DNA of 40,060 bases, taken from contig CAUDNR010004618.1 in the NCBI GenBank assembly GCA_958430865.1, forward strand, positions 1 to 40,060, read 5' to 3'. Origin of the DNA: Entrophospora sp. SA101. Lineage: Eukaryota; Glomeromycota; Glomeromycetes; Entrophosporales; Entrophosporaceae. Position numbers and translations under genes: made by a program. This document shows, piece after piece, positions 34,550 to 40,060 of this stretch; position 1 is the stretch's first letter, and each line of letters starts with the position of its first letter. The notes beneath the pieces were generated by a model. That model was not told the DNA's origin, did no database searches, and saw only the letters and a list, made by a program, of their open reading frames with translations.

Positions 34550-36967
34550 ATGGATATTGAAGAATTTCGTAAAAGAGGATATGAGACAGTTGATAGAATT
34601 TGCAAATATTATCAGGAAATTGATAACTACGATGGTTTGAACTGAACAATTACTATTATTACTACCGCCACCACCACCACCACCACCATTATTACTATTA
34701 TTAAAGAAAAAATAAAGGACTTTGATTGACTCTTATATAATCCTTGAAATCGTTTATTATTTTACTTTTATTTAGTTATATCAAAAGTTGAACCTGGTTA
34801 TCTCGAGAAGCTTCTTCCGGATGAAGCACCCGAAGGTGATTTATTAATATAAAGTATTTTTTTATTGTTATTGTTATCAATTACAAAAATTTAATTTCTT
34901 TCTTAATAGATCCAGAATCATGGGACGAAATTCAATCTGATATAGAAACAAAAATTTTTCCTGGTGGTATGTAGTCATCAAGATATTTTTCTTGAAAATA
35001 ATTATTTAAAAGAATTATCAACTGATTGATCGATTGATTGATTGATTAGTTACGCATTGGCAAAGTCCAAATTTTTTTGCATTTTATCCGGCAACATCGT
35101 CGTTTCCAGCAATTCTTGGTGATATGTACAGCGACATGTTTAATTGTATTGGATTCAATGTAAGAATTTATTTTTTAATAAACAGGCTACAGACATTTAT
35201 TTTTTAAATTAAATATTAAATATTTGTCTTTTGTTATGTTTGATTGAATAGTGGATATGTTCACCAGCTTGTACAGAATTGGAAACCATTGTACTTGATT
35301 GGATGGCTAAATTAATTAATTTAGACTCTAGTTTTCTTAGTAAAGGGAAAGGTGGTGGTGTAATTCAAGGGACTGCCAGTGAAGGAATCTTGGTTGCATT
35401 GATAGCAGCAAGGCAAAGAGTACTAGATGAATACAAAAAGAAGGGTCTTAATGAAAAAGAATTGGACGAAGTTTCCACACGGCTGATTGCGTACGCTTCA
35501 GATCAAGTAAGATAGCCGGTGCATGTATATTATACACACACACACACACACATATATATTTATTATATAACCGATTAATACTATATAATGTTTAAAATAG
35601 GCACATTCCATGGTAAAGAAAGCTACAATGATTGCAAATACTAAATTTTCATTATTCCCAACTGATGAAAATTATTCATTACGCGGCGAAACGGTTAAAA
35701 AAGTAATCGAAAAAGATATCGCTAAAGGATTGATTCCATTTTTTATTAACGCAACAATTGGTACAACAAGCACAGCCGCCGTCGATCATATTGATGAAAT
35801 TGCTGAAGCTAGTAAATAAAATAAATTAAATCATTATATTTATCATTACATAATAATAATAAAATTTGTTTTCTAGTTGAAGGTACAAACATATGGTTAA
35901 ATGTAGACGCAGCATATGCTGGTGCGGCCCTTGTTTGCCCTGAGTATCAACATCAGTCAAAAGGATTAGAAAAGGCTGATTCATTCGGATTTAACATGCA
36001 TAAATGGTTATTGACCACTTTTGATTGCTCATGTTTTTGGTAAAATATCTATTTATTTATTAGTAAAATCTTTGTATATTCATATCTTCATAATGATTAT
36101 TATTATTTTTTTTTGATAGGATTAAAGATCGATCATTTCTTTTAAATGCATTATCGATTACGCCGCCATTTTTAAGAAATGCTGCAAGCGAAAGTGGATT
36201 AGTTTTGGATTATCGAGACTGGGAAATACCTTGTAAGTACTTTAATTGACAATCTGTGAATGAATCAGAGAGACCCTCAAATCTGTATTTCCTACCTACA
36301 TAGAAAAGTCTTTATTCATCACACAAACTATATTAATTTATTCATACTAAAAATAATATCACCCTGTGGCACAAGAATAACACAAGTTGACAATTGGACC
36401 AAAATTTATTATTAAAAATGCAGATCTCTCTGATTCATTCACCAATTAATAATAATAATAATAATAAATGTTAATTATTGATTTGTGATAGTCGGAAGGA
36501 GATTTCGATCATTAAAAATTTGGTTTGTTGTAAGAAATTATGGAGCAAGCGGATTAAGAAAACATATTCGAGAGGTATTTATTTATTTAACAAAGTATCG
36601 AACATATTGATTTTTTTTAAACTGATATATTTCTTTACAGTCAATAAAACTGTCAGATCACTTTTATAATGAGATTTTACGATATCCCGAATTATTTAAA
36701 ATTGCTGCACCTTATTCTTTTTCTCTCGTTTGTTTTTATGTAATTCCCCCGGCTGATAATGAAAATCAATTCACGTCTAACGAATTAACTGAAGCAGTAT
36801 TAAACAAATTAAACGACACCAAACAAATTTTTATTACCCATACACAATTGGGTGATCAAATGGTAATTAGATTTTCAGTTGGTGGTAGTTGGACAAAAAA
36901 AGAACATGTTGATAAAGCTTTGAATTTAATCATAAAGTTTACCAAAGAATCAATAGGAATTGAATGA
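34550..36967 (+). CDS. Aromatic-L-amino-acid decarboxylase (group II PLP enzyme)
   Basis: Pyridoxal-phosphate decarboxylase of the DOPA/tryptophan/tyrosine decarboxylase family, turning aromatic amino acids into amines; the exact substrate cannot be told from sequence. Ten exons: 34550-34634, 34776-34835, 34910-34966, 35050-35159, 35252-35506, 35601-35811, 35877-36039, 36120-36232, 36492-36574 and 36641-36967 (487 aa, the usual length). Key residues are in place: H191 stacking on PLP (AHSMVKKA), D270 in NVDAAYAG contacting the pyridine nitrogen, and K302 in [16 protein letters not shown] as Schiff-base lysine. [25 protein letters not shown] and [18 protein letters not shown] are family hallmarks. 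NMHKW replaces the more common NPHKW or NAHKW. The exon 3/4 acceptor lies at the end of a GATT tetranucleotide repeat, and intron 8 carries a fold-back. It is transcribed away from CCT3. Confidence 0.95.
36256..36442. repeat. Intronic fold-back / MITE-like element
   Basis: Within intron 8 of the decarboxylase, an 18-bp perfect inverted repeat (36256-36273, starting GTGAATGAATCAG, and 36425-36442) flanks about 150 bp; weaker symmetry (AATCTGTATTT against GATCTGCATTT) continues inward. No obvious target duplication was found. It is probably a small non-autonomous transposon, and it makes this the longest intron of the gene. Confidence 0.6.
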
Positions 36968-37090
36968 TGGCATTCTTTTTTTTTTGTATAATTTTATATT
37001 TATATTTATTTATTAGAGAATTACTATTCATACCCAGTGTGGGTATAGTACCCAGGTGGTGCCATTACTAAATAACAAAGATCAGCATAA

Positions 37091-38069
37091 ATATTTTTAC
37101 GTTTATTTATTTTAATTACAAACAAGCATAAATAAAAATAATACAATTTTACATGCTTAACAACGATTCAAATTGCAAATATCTATAAAAAAATCCATAA
37201 CTTGACATAGTGTATTGATTCTTTATCCCACACCCCCAACCATTTAACTAGTAAATGCGACATATTAAGACACCCAAGTGGTTTATAAACAATAATTTAG
37301 ATAAGCCTAATATTAAATTCATAGCATGTCTACAAATTACAGTTGAAAGTAATACATTAATAAATAAAAGTTATTCAATCCATATGTGTGCTTGCATAGT
37401 GACCAAATAGTCTACATTTTCCACATTTACGACCTTTTATTTTAGAATTTTCACCACCTTCGCATATTTTTTGTCCATCCTTGCTTTAACTACATATTTT
37501 TTGATATCTTTAAACATGGAAGAAGTAAGTTTCCGAAATTGAGGTACCATTTCACCTATCATTGTGTTCAAAGAATGATTGTATGCATTTACAAAGGAAT
37601 TAATTTTTATTACATTACTTGACTTTGGAAAAGAAGATTAATATGCTATGGGCATTCTGTTTTTTGAGAATGGACATTACGATGTTTTGTAGGATCTGTT
37701 GTAATTCGTGGATTATGTTTGCCTGATTTTGTACATTCATATGTAGACTATTTGGTTACTATGCAAGCACATATATGGATTGAATAACTTTTATTTATTA
37801 ATGTATTACTTTCAACTGTAATTTGTAGACATGCTATTAATTTAATATTAGGCTTATCTAAATTATTGTTTATAAACGCTTGGGTGTCTTAATACGTCGC
37901 ATTTACTAGTTTAAATGGTTGGGAGTGTGGGATAAAGAATTAATACACTATGTCAAGTTATGGATTTTTTTATAGATATTTGCAATTTGAATCGTTGTTA
38001 AGCATGTAAAATTGTATTATTTTTATTTATGCTTATTTGTAATTATAATAAATAAAAACGTAAAAATAT
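37091..38069. mobile_element. Mutator-like (MULE) derivative with about 330-bp inverted arms
   Basis: The left arm 37091-37417 and right arm 37741-38069 are inverted copies of each other, with only scattered differences by eye. Both start ATATTTTTACGTTT at the outer edge. The 323-bp centre carries minus-strand fragments of a FAR1/MULE-type transposase. Long inverted ends are usual for MULEs. A 9-bp target duplication was not found: the flanking TCAGCATAA and CACGTTCCT differ. The element lacks the transposase catalytic region, so it cannot move itself. An alternative is an inverted duplication of a decayed gene's 3' part. Confidence 0.7.
37375..37735 (-). pseudogene. Internally deleted FAR1/MULE transposase-like fragment
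   Basis: On the minus strand, pieces of a FAR1-type DNA-binding N-terminus (NVHSQKTECPWHIN, then NHSLNTMIGEMVPQFRKL and MFKDIKKYVVKARMD) are followed, in a different frame, by KGRKCGKCRLFGHYASTHMD and a stop. The latter resembles the C-terminal zinc knuckle of these proteins, with its last cysteine replaced. The transposase core that belongs between them is missing, and stops and frameshifts interrupt the rest. The zinc-knuckle end lies in the left arm and is repeated in inverted form in the right arm. Confidence 0.6.
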
Positions 38070-38875
38070 CACGTTCCTTGTTAAAAATTACATGTGGGTG
38101 TACTAGTGACAAGTAAATAGTTCTTTCGATTTTAATAGTAAAAATTGACGTGTTTCACAAAATTTTACGTAGCTATGACATATTTTTATTATTTTTTATT
38201 TTTAATTCCTTTTAATTGGCCTTCTGTTTCATGTAGCACTTTTAGCATCATTAGAATACCTTGACCTTGTAAAAAATGCCACTCCAGAATATTTACATTA
38301 TATCTCCGTGATCATGTTTATCACTCTGTAAATGTTCAGTTTATTTCATAAAAGCAGCAATCAGTTAAGTAGTAGACATGTTGATCGCGTGAAATCTTGT
38401 CTGACTGATACTAAATTAATAAAATAAGGTTATAAAAATAGAAATAAATGAAAATGAAAATTAAGAATTCCGGAATTAGAGCGTCTGAATTTAATTCCGG
38501 TAATAGTAACACATGCATAATAATCATAAATAATCAAGTTGTGTATACATAATAACTTGAATTGTTTCTTTTAGAATGCTGCCACAACAAGAAAGAAGAA
38601 GTCAGGAAAACAGCTTAGCTAGTTATATAGAAAAGATAAATTTCTGAAAAGAACTGACGAATATCAGAAATAATACTATTCAAAATATTGCACATCTATA
38701 TATGTGATAAACAAATGTCCATTATGCTGTAACCAACCAATTTAAAATAAATTTGACGTAAAACCAGTTTAATTATATTAATAGAAAGGAAAAAACTATG
38801 GTTTCTACTTGCATCATCTCATAGGTGTTAACTTTCATAAACTTTATTAGAAATTAAAAAAAGTTAAATAGTAAC
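38070..38875. other. Intergenic region with small hairpin and doubtful short ORF
   Basis: No convincing gene. A 9-bp hairpin (CCGGAATTA at 38470-38478 against TAATTCCGG at 38492-38500) stands out. A 23-codon frame at 38576-38647 opening MLPQQERRSQENSLASYIEK follows a TTTTAG acceptor-like site and may be a relic exon, but has no partner. Confidence 0.4.
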
Positions 38876-39966
38876 TTATTGCAGGTAAAGTAGATACATA
38901 ATCTTAAAGATTGATGATTCAATCACGTGTGTGCTCTTTTTATGGAAACGATTTATAATATTTTGAATTTGTGCAACCGTTAGTCTAGAAATTGCATCAG
39001 CACTATACGTAATGTGTTTGATTTTATCTATCCCTATCCCTTTAAATAATGTATGAATGTTTTTAGCTTTTTGGGTCATCTTACGCAAATATTCTCTCTT
39101 AACACCAGGAAGATATGGTCCCATTTCATCATAAATCTGTGTCCTCGTCATTTGATCATTAATATTGTTTTTGAACTAATATCTATAACCTTTTTTTCGA
39201 ATTCCTCACTATAATAATACCAACATAAAATTCTTTCTGACCAGTTTGTTTAGCCTCATCAAATAAGTGAGCTAAGTATGGTGCAGAACCCGGAGTCAGA
39301 TCATCCCTGTCTGGCACATTTACAGTAATTCGTTTGTCAGATATAGAATTCGAAAGACTTTTCTTATCAATAAATGCAGATAATTCACGTATTAAACCTT
39401 GTTCTACTCTTTGGTTATAGGGAAATTTTAGCACTGTTGCACTAGCTTCTGCTATTTCGGAATAGAACGTAGGTTCATTGCCATCAATAATGGTACTTTG
39501 AGCCTCAGCTGTAATATCCTCAGAAGTGGGATCTTCATTACTCTGTAATAGTTTCTTTTCCTGATTTCGATCTCTCATCAAATTACTAACCTTTTCTTTT
39601 GTCACTTGATTCAGAAAATCATCTAATTTCTTTTCTTCTGTCGATTTATGATTCAAAATATTATTAGGATTAACTTCGAGAGAAATAGAATTTGTTCCTG
39701 TTATAAATTTATAGAATCAGTGCTATCATCCTCAACATTAATTGGTAACGGAATAGGCGTTTGTGGAGAAGCTGAAACTGCAAAGGGTCATTAGTAGTTC
39801 GATTTTGCTTTATGATTTGTTTTAATTTTGTATTTTCAATCCTAAGATTAGCGATTTCTTCTATAATTTGTTTTAATCTAGTATTGTCAGCCTCGAGACT
39901 GGTAATTCTCTGTCTCAACAAATCTAATTCAGATGAGTCTTTAGACTCGCCTCTTTGAGCCTCCAT
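38876..39966 (-). pseudogene. Frameshifted copy of a repeated coiled-coil hypothetical family
   Basis: Starts MEAQRGESKDSSELDLLRQR with a leucine-zipper-like coiled coil (LRQRITSLEADNTRLKQIIE) over about 60 residues. A disordered acidic region follows (VSASPQTPIPLPINVEDDS; STEEKKLDDFLNQVTKEKV). Then comes a conserved C-terminal domain in pieces: GLIRELSAFIDKKSLSNSIS, GSAPYLAHLFDEAKQTGQKE, WYYYSEEFEKKVIDIS, QIYDEMGPYLPGVKREYLRK and IGIDKIKHITYSADAISRLT. The frame changes at about 39780, 39710, 39200 and 39150, so no intact product is possible without editing or sequence errors. From memory this layout (coiled coil, LPG..RKxTxxAKxIxxLF, YSADAIS) belongs to a hypothetical family with very many copies in Rhizophagus. 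Function unknown. Confidence 0.6.
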
Positions 39967-39987
39967 GTTTGATAATATTTTTTTATA

Positions 39988-40060
39988 TACGTGGGGTGGC
40001 TGAAAAGTAATGAGAAAATAGCTTTATTTCAAAAACTTTATTACAACTTTTAAAAAAATT
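39988..40060. mobile_element. Possible end of a mariner-like element, cut by the window edge
   Basis: A TA followed by CGTGGGGTGGCTGAAAAGTA and then an AT-rich stretch resembles the inverted terminal repeat of mariner-type transposons (GGTGGCTNAAAAGTAATG pattern, recalled and not searched). The other end would lie outside the window. It lies only about 20 bases upstream of the start codon of the neighbouring pseudogene. Confidence 0.35.

Noticed and set aside
36478..36669. 63-codon frame across a decarboxylase exon
   Set aside because: It runs in a different frame through exon 9 and its introns; the spliced decarboxylase explains the DNA.
23767..36967. A metabolic or biosynthetic gene cluster (FPPS, SET regulator, decarboxylase)
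   Set aside because: The genes belong to unrelated housekeeping functions, are interspersed with CCT3 and a pseudogene, and show no tailoring enzymes or transporters.
37021..37070. Small TACCCA/TGGGTA hairpins after the decarboxylase
   Set aside because: They are only 6-bp stems in a short stretch and could be chance or a weak 3' structure; not strong enough to list.

Overview
The window reads as nuclear DNA of a filamentous fungus, most probably an arbuscular mycorrhizal fungus of the Rhizophagus type. It is strongly AT-rich, genes are split by many short GT-AG introns, the proteins are fungal in character, and it carries decayed copies of hypothetical protein families that I recall as highly repeated in Rhizophagus genomes. 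The species call is inference from memory; no search was run.

Layout. Positions 1-2250 are repeat territory: a minus-strand remnant of a repeated coiled-coil family, a fold-back hairpin at its break point, and an 866-bp non-autonomous pogo-like DNA transposon with TA target duplications. A superoxide-producing NADPH oxidase follows (2590-4986, +). 5475-6111 holds short coding relics, one resembling motif B of a family-B DNA polymerase. From about 6.1 to 22.4 kb lies a gene-poor, microsatellite-rich stretch whose only convincing gene is a two-exon Msn2/4-type C2H2 transcription factor (11847-13468, -). Next come a small SERF/4F5 gene (22481-23096, +), farnesyl diphosphate synthase (23767-25669, +), a broken PP2A activator (PTPA) gene whose last exon lies in a perfect-looking 534-bp tandem duplication (26309-27850, -), a three-exon SET-domain protein that also has a Zn2Cys6-like cluster (28397-30779, +), the chaperonin subunit CCT3 (31454-33950, -) and, divergently, an aromatic amino acid decarboxylase (34550-36967, +). 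The right end returns to repeats: a Mutator-like element with about 330-bp inverted arms (37091-38069), a frameshifted copy of a repeated coiled-coil family (38876-39966, -), and what may be the edge of a mariner-like element at the window end.

The intact genes do not form a cluster or pathway: they cover redox signalling (NOX), stress transcription (Msn2-like), isoprenoid synthesis (FPPS), chaperoning (CCT3, SERF), chromatin or transcription (SET protein) and amine synthesis (decarboxylase). Only CCT3 and the decarboxylase share a compact promoter region, about 600 bp. Exon models were built by hand from reading frame, GT/AG sites and conserved protein motifs; the NOX, SERF, FPPS, C2H2, SET, CCT3 and decarboxylase models all close in frame. 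The most unusual items are the SET/Zn2Cys6 fusion, the tandemly duplicated PTPA end, the frame break or tiny first exon at the NOX 5' end, and the Mutator-like inverted structure.
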